Below, one piece after another: positions 1 through 7,700 of a stretch of 14,508 nt of DNA (position 1 is the stretch's first letter; the number at the start of each line of letters is the position of its first letter). The DNA comes from Bacteroidales bacterium UBA5206. GTDB taxonomy: Bacteria > Bacteroidota > Bacteroidia > Bacteroidales > Tenuifilaceae. The DNA lies in the NCBI GenBank assembly GCA_002412705.1, contig DHVO01000008.1, positions 1-14,508 on the forward strand. The letters run 5' to 3'. Made by a program: the position numbers and the translations under genes. Below the pieces are notes generated by a model. It had not been told where the DNA came from, searched no databases, and saw only the letters and a program-made list of their open reading frames with translations.

Positions 1-32
1 GAGGGTCGCTGGTTCGAATCCAGCAATTCCCA
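1..32 (+). tRNA. 3' end of a tRNA gene (isotype not determinable)
   Basis: The T arm is complete: stem GCTGG (8-12), loop TTCGAAT (13-19), stem CCAGC (20-24). The 3' acceptor strand AATTCCC (25-31) and discriminator A (32) follow, so the missing 5' end should read GGGAATT. Bases 1-7 are the end of the variable region. CCA is not encoded (the next bases are CAA), as is usual in Bacteroidota. The anticodon lies outside the window, so no amino acid can be assigned. Confidence 0.9.
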
Positions 33-33
33 C

Positions 34-68
34 AAAAGAGGGTATTCCAAAAAGGATACCCTCTTTTT
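34..68 (+). terminator. Intrinsic terminator after the tRNA
   Basis: GAGGGTATTCC (38-48) pairs with GGATACCCTC (54-63), with one bulged T at 46 and a loop of five A. A T-run (64-68) follows, and AAAA at 34-37 extends the stem into it. It begins two bases after the tRNA end, so it most likely ends the tRNA transcript. The A-run before the stem could let it work in both directions. Confidence 0.85.
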
Positions 69-104
69 ATTTATACACATACTTAAACTAACTCTGAGAA
101 ACAT

Positions 105-432
105 CACAATAACCCCGTCCTTCAGGGTAACGCATCCCATGCGAATAATCAACAAGGCCTTAGTACAGCAATACAGCATAATAACCCCGTCCTTCAGGAC
201 GGGGAATATAACCAAGGGATAGAAGGGCTTTAGCCCTGACAGGTAACTTCACTCAGTTGCAGCACCTACTCACTTCAGGGCTAAAGCCCTTTTAATTAGT
301 GGCATCCCTACCCCACCCTAAAGGGTGGGGTTAACAGACTTCCTCAATTTGCACAACAGAGCATTTCAATCCCAAATACAACAGAACCTTAGTGTTAGCA
401 TAAAGCACAATAACCCCGTCCTTTAGGACGGG
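105..432. repeat. Long direct repeat, left copy (one 301-bp unit plus 27 bp)
   Basis: This block recurs at 1216-1543 at a constant offset of 1111 bp with no indels. I count about 13 mismatches in 328 bp (about 96% identity). It is one 301-bp unit (105-405) plus the first 27 bp of the next; CACAATAACCCCGTCC recurs at 105 and 406. In order it holds an interrupted type-1 hairpin (from 113), a small CGCAT-CCC-ATGCG hairpin (131-143), a full type-1 hairpin (185-204), a type-2 palindrome (223-239), its inverted partner (275-291), an inverted type-1-like hairpin (311-330) and a hairpin-free tail. No convincing ORF lies in it. Confidence 0.92.
185..330. repeat. REPIN-like nested four-hairpin element, copy 1
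   Basis: Four hairpins form a nested inverted arrangement. The outer left is CCCCGTCCTTCAGGACGGGG (185-204). The inner left is AAGGGCTTTAGCCCTGA (223-239). The inner right (275-291) is the exact reverse complement of the inner left. The outer right is CCCCACCCTAAAGGGTGGGG (311-330), related to the reverse complement of the outer left. A 35-bp linker separates the inner pair. Two REP palindromes in inverse orientation match the REPIN/BIME architecture known to be mobilised by RAYT transposases, and a RAYT gene sits in the neighbouring unit. Confidence 0.8.
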
Positions 433-662
433 CTACACAACCACAAAACCACGCAGCCCTTAACACATACTAGTCAAGCCTCACCCATTAATTCCAACTA
501 AACAAACCTATTTTGTTACATGGATTTATTAACTTTAAAAATTGGCAATATAAATTAACTCTCAATTATCACATTATCAAATTATAATAGCCCCTCATTT
601 CAAGAAGGCTACAAAACAAACACATAATAAAAAGGACTTTAACCCTGACAATCATCATTACT
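433..662. other. AT-rich leader upstream of the transposase gene
   Basis: This stretch has no counterpart in the gene-less repeat units, where only 18 bp separate the left outer and inner hairpins. It is AT-rich and holds no convincing ORF on either strand. I find no TAnnTTTG promoter. The last part contains the degenerate inner hairpin (632-648), ending 14 bp before the start codon, so that hairpin may lie in the 5' leader of the transposase mRNA. It could be an older insertion within the unit, or sequence that the gene-less units have lost. Confidence 0.5.
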
Positions 663-1094
663 ATGTCGTACGTAAAAGTTATGATACATGCTGTTTGGGG
701 AACAAAAAGACACCAAGCATTAATTACAAAGGACATCCGTCCAACATTACTTGCGCATATCATTCAAAATGCTAAACAGAAAGAAATTTTTATTGACACA
801 ATTAACTCTCAACCAGAACATGTTCACTGTTTGTTTGGACTAAATGCAGACATGTCTCTATCAAAAGCGTTGAACCTAATCAAAGGTGAATCAGCATTTT
901 GGATGAACAAACAAAAACTTAGTAACTACAAATTTGAATGGGCCGATGATTATTTTGCAGCCTCTGTAAGCGAATCTCAATTGGACAAGGTCCGAGGGTA
1001 TATCTTGAATCAAGATGCTCATCACCGAAAAATTGGCTTTACTGAGGAATACAATAAATTCCTTACTAGCTATGGCTACAACAGTCAGGGCTAA
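663..1094 (+). CDS. REP-associated tyrosine transposase (RAYT), IS200/IS605-like TnpA
   Basis: The 143-residue product has the full set of Y1 transposase signatures. The HUH metal-binding motif is H53-V54-H55, in context PEHVHCLF. The catalytic tyrosine is Y113 in YILNQ, with the conserved Q117 one turn later. An LIKGES segment typical of Bacteroidota IS200-like proteins lies at 72-77. Enzymes of this family act on hairpins in single-stranded DNA, cutting via a 5'-phosphotyrosine. The ORF is intact and of normal family length, so it may be active. The stop codon TAA (1092-1094) lies inside the loop of the right inner REP palindrome (1085-1101), so the gene's 3' end is moulded into the repeat. 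The start is the only ATG before the conserved SYVK N-terminus; no Shine-Dalgarno is visible. RAYT is preferred over a plain IS200 because of the surrounding REP pairs. Confidence 0.88.
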   Translation: MSYVKVMIHAVWGTKRHQALITKDIRPTLLAHIIQNAKQKEIFIDTINSQPEHVHCLFGLNADMSLSKALNLIKGESAFWMNKQKLSNYKFEWADDYFAASVSESQLDKVRGYILNQDAHHRKIGFTEEYNKFLTSYGYNSQG

Positions 1095-1215
1095 AGCCCT
1101 TTTACAGAGAGGCATCACTACCCCACCCTAAAGGGCGGGGTTAACAGACTTCCTCAATTAGCACAACAGAGCATTTCAATCCCAAACACAACAGAACCTT
1201 AGCGTTAGCATAAAG
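1085..1215. repeat. Right half of the transposase-bearing repeat unit
   Basis: This matches the end of the 301-bp unit (compare 1386-1516, offset 301). It contains the inner right palindrome (1085-1101), the outer right hairpin CCCCACCCTAAAGGGCGGGG (1121-1140) and the hairpin-free tail to 1215. It joins directly to the next full unit at 1216, which shows that the transposase copy is one member of the tandem array. Confidence 0.85.
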
Positions 1216-1543
1216 CACAATAACCCCGTCCTTCAGGGTAACGCATCCCATGCGAATAATCAACAAGGCCTTAGCACAGCTATACAACATAATAACCCCG
1301 TCCTTCAGGACGGGGAATATAACCAAGGGATAGAAGGGCTTTAGCCCTGACAGGTAACTTCACTCAGTTGCAGCACCTACTCATTTAAGGGCTAAAGCCC
1401 TTTTACAGAGAGGCATCCCTACCCCACCCTAAAGGGCGGGGTTAACAGACTTCCTCAATTAGCGCAACAGAGCATTTCAATCCCAAACACAACAGAACCT
1501 TAGTGTTAGCATAAAGCACAATAACCCCGTCCTTTAGGACGGG
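1216..1543. repeat. Long direct repeat, right copy (one 301-bp unit plus 27 bp)
   Basis: This is the second copy of 105-432. All internal landmarks are shifted by exactly 1111 bp: the interrupted type-1 hairpin near 1224, the small CGCAT/ATGCG hairpin at 1242-1254, the full nested element at 1296-1441, and a further type-1 hairpin starting at 1525. Differences cluster in the spacer between the inner right and outer right hairpins (four adjacent substitutions near 294-299 in the left copy). Short reading frames here on the minus strand are low-complexity products of the repeats, not genes. Confidence 0.92.
1296..1441. repeat. REPIN-like nested four-hairpin element, copy 2
   Basis: The order matches copy 1: outer left 1296-1315, inner left 1334-1350, inner right 1386-1402, outer right 1422-1441. 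The outer right stem here reads CCCCACCC/GGGCGGGG, with one A-C mismatch; on the complementary strand it is a G-T wobble. In copy 1 the same position is an A-T pair. Confidence 0.8.
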
Positions 1544-1580
1544 GAATACAACCTCAAGACCAGAAGGGCTTTAGCCCTGA
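1525..1580. repeat. Truncated repeat unit: outer and inner left hairpins only
   Basis: A type-1 hairpin CCCCGTCCTTTAGGACGGGG (1525-1544) is followed by a diverged spacer and a perfect type-2 palindrome AAGGGCTTTAGCCCTGA (1564-1580). The right half of the unit is missing, and unique sequence leading into the convergent yeiH gene begins at once. These hairpins lie 29 bp past the yeiH stop codon and could affect the 3' end of that transcript, though no T-run follows them on the minus strand. Confidence 0.75.
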
Positions 1581-1608
1581 CATTCTATTCTTAAATTTCT
1601 CCTCCACA

Positions 1609-2535
1609 TCATCTCAACAACAACAAAGAAGCTGCACTTACCAGCAACCAAAGTAAAATTCCCATAACAAAGGCACCAAGACCAACTTTCCTAATATCGG
1701 CAACCGATATGCTGTTACCAATGAGCAGCAACGCCAAAACCATTCCTCGTTTGCCAAGCCAACTAAGGTGCATAAACGACTCATCCCACGAAGGAAGCAA
1801 GTAGGCAATTACTATTGCAATAACAAACAGCGCAATAAACCAAGGAATCTTAATCTTTACCGACCTATCCTTTTGGTACACCAATGCCAGCATAACAGAC
1901 ATGGGAATTATCCACAAAGCACGTGTTAACTTTACTGTAGTAGCAACTTGCAGCGCCTGCTCTCCAAAAGCGGAACCAGCTCCAACTACCGAACTTGTAT
2001 CGTGAATGGCTATAGCAGCCCAAAACCCAAAGGTTTCCTGCGATAAGCCCAACGCACGCCCAATAACAGGAAACAAGAACAGCGCTAAAGCATTAAGCAC
2101 GAAAACAACAACCAGGGCAAATGATATCTGCCCCTCCTTTGCCCTAATAACAGGAGAAACCGCAGCTATAGCACTACCCCCGCAAATAGCAGTTCCACAA
2201 GAAATAAGCATAGCCGTTTTACCATCAACCTTAAGCATATACCCCAGCGCTACACCCACCACAACTGTTGTAACTACCGAAATAGCGGTAACACCAAAAC
2301 CCGTTTGCGAGGTTTGAAGCACAACGCCCAAATTCATCCCAAACCCCATGAGCACAACCGATGCCTGCAACAGTAGAGTAGTAACTTTGCTAGAGTTAAA
2401 AAAATATGGCTTTACACCTAAAAAGGAAAGCGCTATACCAACAAATAGAGCAATGGGGGCACTAAAAAAGGGAAAGAGACATAGCCCAAATAGGAAAATC
2501 CACACATTACGCTCCGTAACCTCAGATAAATTCAT
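1609..2535 (-). CDS. yeiH: YeiH/UPF0324-family integral membrane protein (putative sulfate exporter family)
   Basis: The 308-residue protein is almost entirely hydrophobic, with about nine or ten membrane segments. It carries the family's conserved signatures: GTAICGGSAIAA (114-125), IHDTSSVVGAG (177-187) and VKLTRALWIIP (201-211). Length and motifs fit PF03601. Family members are annotated as putative sulfate exporters by analogy to proteins linked to taurine or sulfonate degradation; transport activity and substrate are not firmly established. The ATG at 2535 is chosen because a good promoter ends about 20 bp upstream. It lies 207 bp downstream of a LysR regulator in the same direction, which suggests control by that regulator. 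Confidence 0.9.
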   Translation of the reverse strand: MNLSEVTERNVWIFLFGLCLFPFFSAPIALFVGIALSFLGVKPYFFNSSKVTTLLLQASVVLMGFGMNLGVVLQTSQTGFGVTAISVVTTVVVGVALGYMLKVDGKTAMLISCGTAICGGSAIAAVSPVIRAKEGQISFALVVVFVLNALALFLFPVIGRALGLSQETFGFWAAIAIHDTSSVVGAGSAFGEQALQVATTVKLTRALWIIPMSVMLALVYQKDRSVKIKIPWFIALFVIAIVIAYLLPSWDESFMHLSWLGKRGMVLALLLIGNSISVADIRKVGLGAFVMGILLWLLVSAASLLLLR

Positions 2536-2557
2536 TTTTTTACCTATTTATTTCGGG

Positions 2558-2589
2558 CAAAAGTAGAGGCAACCAATAACCAAAGCAAA
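2558..2589 (-). promoter_or_regulatory. Bacteroidota-type promoter of yeiH
   Basis: Read on the minus strand, TTTG (2586-2589) is followed by exactly 20 bp and then TACTTTTG (2558-2565). This is a full match to the Bacteroidota primary-sigma consensus (-33 TTTG, -7 TAnnTTTG). Transcription should begin near 2550, giving a leader of about 15 nt before the ATG at 2535. Confidence 0.75.
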
Positions 2590-2595
2590 TCAATA

Positions 2596-2610
2596 ATTAC
2601 TATAAGCAAT
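2596..2610. promoter_or_regulatory. Candidate LysR-type operator upstream of yeiH
   Basis: ATTAC-TATAA-GCAAT is an imperfect 15-bp dyad (four of five arm pairs) of the LysR form T-N11-A (T2597, A2609). It lies 6 bp upstream of the -33 box, centred near -53 from the inferred start, a normal place for a LysR activator. The match is short and the region is AT-rich, so it may be chance. Confidence 0.3.
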
Positions 2611-2742
2611 AACTTTTAGCTATATCAAAAAAAATAACACAGCAACCAAAATGAATGGATACCGTTGCAATGCAATTGCACAAAGAACCTCCACCCGCAC
2701 AGCACTTAATCGCTATGGCGCAAAAAAGAAACAGTATAAATA

Positions 2743-3630
2743 CTAAAGAAGGGAACTTACGGCAAAATCGACAAAGGTTTGAGCCAACTTTTGAGATTCG
2801 CCAAAACGCAAGGCGTATCGGAACTGGCGGTAAAAGGAGATCCCCTTTAGAGGTACTATCCTAAGGGTATTTAGCCGAAGCTCTTTTGCAATTGCCCTTT
2901 CAGAAACCAGAGCAACAGCATCAAAGCACTCAACAAACCCCTTAATAGCCTCCGTTGAGCCAAGGTGAAGCAGCACATTGAGCTGTGACATGCTTACACC
3001 TGCTAGCTCAAGTTCCCGCTGAATTACTTGTAAAGTACCAGAGCCATGTTCCCTTAGCACCAACGGCAAGCTAAGCAAATCAGAAACACTTAGCTCCTTA
3101 ACCCTTGCCAAGGTTCCTGTAGTTCCCACAACAGCCACAATGCTATCGTTCGCAATGGAGCCATACCTAAGCCCTTGGCTAGACGAGGCGTTCTCTACCA
3201 ATGCCACATCAACCATACCATCAAGCAGCAAACGTTCCATTTCGTGGGAGTTGCCGTTGTAAAGAGTGAGACCAACAGAGGGGTACTTTTGGTTAAACCT
3301 AGCCAGTACAGAAGGGATAACATATTGCGATATGGTTGAACTGGAGCCAACTCTAAGCTCACCCTTAAACTGATTGGTAATTGAACCAACACTAAACTCC
3401 AGCTCGCTGTACTGATGCTGAATTTGCTTAAGCTTTTGGTAAACTATGGTTCCAGCATGAGTTAGTACAACCCTATTCCCTTTACGCTCAAATAACGATA
3501 AGCCATAAAAAGATTCCAGTTCCTGAATATGCTTGGAAACGGCTGGCTGGCTAATGTACAGATACTCTGCAGCCTTTGAAAAGCTAAGATTTTCGGCTAC
3601 AGCTATAAAAACCTTATCGCGAAAGTTCAT
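2743..3630 (-). CDS. LysR-type transcriptional regulator, CysL/YeiE-like
   Basis: The 295-residue protein has the standard LysR length. A winged helix-turn-helix (about 1-60) contains FSKAAEYLYISQPAVSKHIQELE and ends in FERKGNRVVLTHAG; the substrate-binding-like effector domain covers about 90-295. The segment GSSSTISQYVIPSVLARF (about 95-112) at the start of the effector domain is typical of the CysL/YeiE/CbbR branch. In Enterobacteria YeiE lies beside yeiH and is divergent from it; here the regulator precedes yeiH on the same strand. I infer that it controls yeiH in response to a sulfur compound or other anion; the ligand is not visible in the sequence. The ATG at 3630 gives the canonical N-terminus. 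Confidence 0.92.
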   Translation of the reverse strand: MNFRDKVFIAVAENLSFSKAAEYLYISQPAVSKHIQELESFYGLSLFERKGNRVVLTHAGTIVYQKLKQIQHQYSELEFSVGSITNQFKGELRVGSSSTISQYVIPSVLARFNQKYPSVGLTLYNGNSHEMERLLLDGMVDVALVENASSSQGLRYGSIANDSIVAVVGTTGTLARVKELSVSDLLSLPLVLREHGSGTLQVIQRELELAGVSMSQLNVLLHLGSTEAIKGFVECFDAVALVSERAIAKELRLNTLRIVPLKGISFYRQFRYALRFGESQKLAQTFVDFAVSSLL

Positions 3631-3656
3631 AAAGGCAAGTATTGAAAGTAATTGCG

Positions 3657-3688
3657 CAAATGTAACCTATACCTACTCCATACTGAAA
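3657..3688 (-). promoter_or_regulatory. Candidate promoter of the LysR gene
   Basis: On the minus strand TTTC (3685-3688) is followed by 20 bp and TACATTTG (3657-3664). The -7 box is a full match and the -33 box has one mismatch. It fits in the 68-bp gap after the response-regulator gene, so the LysR gene can be expressed apart from the two-component operon. The inferred leader is about 20 nt. Confidence 0.6.
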
Positions 3689-3698
3689 GAATAGACAA

Positions 3699-4673
3699 CT
3701 AAAGTTCTACTAATCCCTTTTTAACAGCCCACATGGCAAGAGCAACGGCATTTTTTGCATCGGTTTTTTGAAACAGGCGAGATCGATGCCCCTCCACGGT
3801 GCGCTCACTTAGAAAAAGCGAATCGGCAATTTCGCTATTGGACATACCCTTACAAACCAGCTTAAGCACCTCCACTTCACGAGTTGAGAGTTTAATGTCG
3901 GCGCAATTAACCATGGCGTGCAAATCGGTAGCAGCCAAGCCTTCTATGCTTGTTACAGGAGTGACGTTAGCCACCAAACGGGGCGAGCCCATATAGAACA
4001 TGGACACGCCGCGCACATCAACCTCTACTAGGCTCTTATCGCGCCTAACCAATTTAAAGCGTGTGCTTAAGCAAGCCCCACTAGATCCAAAACACTGGGT
4101 TACCGATTCAGTAAAGGAGACGATATCATCTTTGTGCGTTATATTAACGATGCTTGTGCCGCTTAACTCCCGCTTAGTGTACCCAAGAATATCGAGCAAA
4201 TAGTCATTAACAAACTCTATGCTGAGCCCATTAAGAATAAGGGCACCTGTGTTTGAGTTCTGGAAAAGAGTACGAAACTTCTCATCGCTTTCGGAAACAA
4301 TGCGCTCCCGCTTGTTTATCCTAACGTGTATGGTTTTAACCAAATCGGCCATTTGAAATGGCTTTACTATATAATCATCGGCACCTAGGTTAATGCCATA
4401 CAGAATATCCTCCTTGGTAGAACGGGCCGTAAGGAAAATAAAGGGAATTGTAGAGGTGGTACCAATTTGCCTAAGCATATTAAAAACCTCGTATCCGTCA
4501 ATACCAGGCAATGTTATATCGCACACAATAGCATCGGGGTTGTTGAGAATTGCCAATTGAATACCCTCAGGGCCTGTATTTGCCCGTAAAGTGCTAAAAT
4601 TCTCGGCTTGCAGGAACTCTGCTATCGTTTCCTGCAAATCGGCATCATCTTCAATAATTAGAACTTTTCTCAT
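3699..4673 (-). CDS. Response regulator with REC, PAS and LuxR-type HTH domains
   Basis: From the ATG at 4673 the protein is 324 residues. A longer reading from a TTG at 4685 adds only four residues and is unlikely, since MRKVLIIEDD is the canonical REC start. The receiver domain (1-120) has the acidic pocket E8-D9-D10, phospho-acceptor D52, T82 and K104, all intact. A PAS domain follows (about 130-238), and a LuxR/GerE helix-turn-helix ends the protein (262-324; LSTREVEVLKLVCKG, IADSLFLSERTVEGHRS). A PAS domain between receiver and output is uncommon; it could bind a ligand or mediate dimerisation. The gene starts 47 bp after the histidine kinase stop on the same strand, so the kinase is the likely partner. 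Targets are unknown; neighbouring yeiH or the divergent aminotransferase are possible by position only. Confidence 0.93.
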   Translation of the reverse strand: MRKVLIIEDDADLQETIAEFLQAENFSTLRANTGPEGIQLAILNNPDAIVCDITLPGIDGYEVFNMLRQIGTTSTIPFIFLTARSTKEDILYGINLGADDYIVKPFQMADLVKTIHVRINKRERIVSESDEKFRTLFQNSNTGALILNGLSIEFVNDYLLDILGYTKRELSGTSIVNITHKDDIVSFTESVTQCFGSSGACLSTRFKLVRRDKSLVEVDVRGVSMFYMGSPRLVANVTPVTSIEGLAATDLHAMVNCADIKLSTREVEVLKLVCKGMSNSEIADSLFLSERTVEGHRSRLFQKTDAKNAVALAMWAVKKGLVEL

Positions 4674-4720
4674 TACTAATTTCAATTTGGCTACTACAAT
4701 CTCGTAAAAAAACAGAAAAG

Positions 4721-7700
4721 TTACAAGGGAATAATAACCTCAACCCTTGTACCTTGCCCTAATTCACTAGATATGGCGATGGTTCCACCATGCAAGTCGA
4801 CACACCGTTTAACCAGACTTAACCCAATACCTGTACCCCCAAAGCCCTTGGAGTTGGATGCCCTAAAGTATGGCTCAAATAGATACTTAAGATCGGCTTC
4901 GGGAATGCCAATTCCTTTATCTACAACAATAATTTCAAGGTTCTTACTGTTTGTTAAACGGATGTTGATGTTAATTGTACCCTTATCGGGGCTATACTTA
5001 ATGGCATTACCCAACAGGTTATCGGCAATATGAAACAGGAGCTTAGTGTCGGCCAGCACCTCAACGCTAGGAGAATCGGGTGCTTTTAGCAACACATTGC
5101 TTCGTATCATGTAGCTTATCTGATCCTGAATCCCCCTAACTAAATCGGGGTAAAGCATTGGCACAGGATGAAACTCAAGCCGTCCGCTCTGATCACGGCT
5201 AATTAGCGAAACCTCACTAACTAGGGCTGTCAATCGCTTAACCGCTTTACTTATTCGGGCAATACCTAATCCCATTCCATCCAACTTGCCATCCCTAGCA
5301 TACTTTTCCATTAGCTGTAGGTTGAGCGAGATATTGGTAAGCGGTGTTCTGAACTCATGCGAAACAGTTGATATAAACTGATTCTTGTGCGCATTTAGCT
5401 CCTGCTCCTTTTTAAGTGCACCAGAAATCTCCTCGTTTATTCGAATTGAATCGGAAACATCGTGGGCATTAAGCACAATACCTTCGTATTCTGGATCGCC
5501 AATTAGCATTTGCCCCGTGTACTCATACGTTCTAACAGTACCATTTACCAAAACCATTCTAAAGTTTTCCTGATGCACCTTGTTAGGCTTATCAATCATC
5601 TGATCCAGAAAAAGCCGAAACCGTTCCCGATCCTCTGATGGGATTAAAGAGAACACGTTCACCTCACGCACCATGGTATCGGCCTTAACTAAACTCTTAA
5701 TAACCAACGGACTCATATACATTATATTTCCATTGGGCTTAAGGTGCATAATCATGTCGGACGAGTTTTCCACCAGGGCTCTAAAGCGCTGCTCGCGCCT
5801 AAAAAGCAAACTTTCCATTCGCTTCCTGTCAGTGATATCAACTACAACCCCTTCAACATAACCTCTATTCTTAAAGTAACGCGAGTAGTTAAGCACCCAA
5901 ACCTCTTCACCCCTCAGGTTTTTAAAATTGAACTCATATACAGCATTTCCCGTTTTCATAACCTCATTCACAAACGCAGCATATCTAGCTGAAGAGAAAT
6001 GGTCCACGAGATTGACTATACTAAGAACCTGATCTACGCTATCGTACCCAAGCAAATTAGCAAAGTAGGGGTTACAGTACACAACCAACCCTCCCTCATT
6101 CTCCAACGAACGATAAAATCCAGCAAGGGCATTGTTGTACATAAGCCTTAGCTGCTGCTCTCTATCGCGAAGCTCCTGTTCGGCAATTTCGCGCCGCCGC
6201 ATTTGATCGAGCAACGAGTTGTTAATCCTTAGCAAGTCGGCTGTTTGCATGTGAACCTCACGAGCCAGTTCTCGCCTAGCCTTTTGTAATATATCCAGAG
6301 CTCGCTTACGCTCTGTTATGTCAACAGTTGTACAAAGTACAGCAGGAGAATCGCCAAGGTTAACCTTTTTAAAGTGAAGTTCTACCACCCTGTCGTCTCC
6401 CTTATTTCTATGCTGAGTAACTTCAATTACTCCTGCTTGGTTTTGGGAAGCGATATAGAACTGCCTACGCAGCTCATCTTCGGGCAAATCGGAAATGCCG
6501 AAAAGGTCTAGTTCTCCAGGAGATTTAACTGAGTAGAACTCCAACGCCGCATCGTTTGCCCGCACTACCTTTAGTTCAAAAGGCTCAACCACAAGCATTG
6601 GAAGAGTGTTCTTAAGGAATATTTGCGAGAAGATGTCAAGGTTGAGCATCAGCTTACGTTCATCATCAATCCGCTCCGATACGTCCTCTACAACAACTAT
6701 CATCTCAGGCATTTCAGCAGAAACCTGCTCCACCACCACGCAGCTTATTGTAAGCCACAAACGCATGTTCCGTTTGGGGAGTAGCGCACTCACCAGGTAA
6801 TTCATTACAGGCTTACGAAGAACCCGAGCTAAAACCAGTGGCATTTTATCTGGAGGCAAAGGATTCCCTTCTGCATCTAAAAGATCCTTGAGATAATCAT
6901 TTGGACAGGCACCAATTTCTAACCCCTTGGTCCCCCCCAACAGTCGTCGTGCAGCAGGATTAAACCTAGTAATATCACCCTTAACATCTACAAAAACAAC
7001 CCCTTGCGACATGGACTGAAACAAAAAATCGAGTAACCGCTGGTTATCAATCAACTTCTGCTCCGAAATTTTAAATGCCGACACATCGTCAAAAACCACA
7101 ACTATTTCGCCAGAAATTAGCTGGTAAACAAAGCTCTGACGCCACCCTTCCCTTACGCTATCCTTATAGTACTTGGGCTCAATGGCAACTGGTTTTCCGG
7201 TTTTGTTAACACTTAGTATTGCATCGTAAATACCATAATCGTGAGCCCCAGGAAACATCTGAACCAATTCTTTACCAACAACCTCTTCGCAAGTTACTCT
7301 AGCAATGCGTTCTGCGGCAGGGTTAAAATCCAGAAACACTATTTGGCCATTGGGTTGAACGGCAAAGATGGCAACGCCCGAAGCAAGATTACGGAATAGC
7401 TCCCTAAACCGAATTTCGCTAGCTGCGAGTTCACTTAGCGCTCTGTTTTGCTCTGTTACGTCAACAATAACAGAAACGACAAAGGTTTTTTCAAATATTA
7501 CCACGGGAGCTGGATGAGAAACCACGTCGCGAACCTGTCCATTCTTAAGCTTATGCCGGAGTTCATACCGTTCGCGCGGATTTGTAGCGGCCTCTTGCAG
7601 CTTAGGTTTCACCACTGATTCGGGCAAATCGTTTAACTCGTAAACCGTTAGCCGCTCCATCTCCTCCTGAGAATACCCGTAAAATGATAATGCGGCTGTG

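Larger units (their letters stand above)
414..1140 (+). mobile_element. Candidate autonomous RAYT element (hairpins plus Y1 transposase)
   Basis: This is the same hairpin order as the gene-less units, but with a transposase gene where they have a short linker. It runs: outer hairpin CCCCGTCCTTTAGGACGGG (414-432), about 200 bp of AT-rich DNA, a degenerate inner hairpin AAGGACTTTAACCCTGA (632-648, two G-to-A changes from the consensus), the CDS, a perfect inner hairpin (1085-1101), and the outer right hairpin (1121-1140). There are no terminal inverted repeats of classical DDE type and no target duplication, as expected for HUH single-strand transposons. The true ends cannot be fixed from one copy; they could also be the inner hairpins (632-1101). 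Confidence 0.55.

Noticed and set aside
1141..1326. Minus-strand frame of 61 codons in the repeat island
   Set aside because: It is translated from the hairpin repeats themselves, with a repeated peptide (LKDGVI) arising from the repeated DNA; it has no independent coding signal.
105..1580. CRISPR array
   Set aside because: The repeats are long (301-bp period) and palindromic, with conserved sequence between them; there are no short unique spacers and no cas genes.
4674..4685. TTG start adding four residues to the response regulator
   Set aside because: The ATG at 4673 gives the canonical receiver-domain start; a TTG start is rarer and adds nothing.
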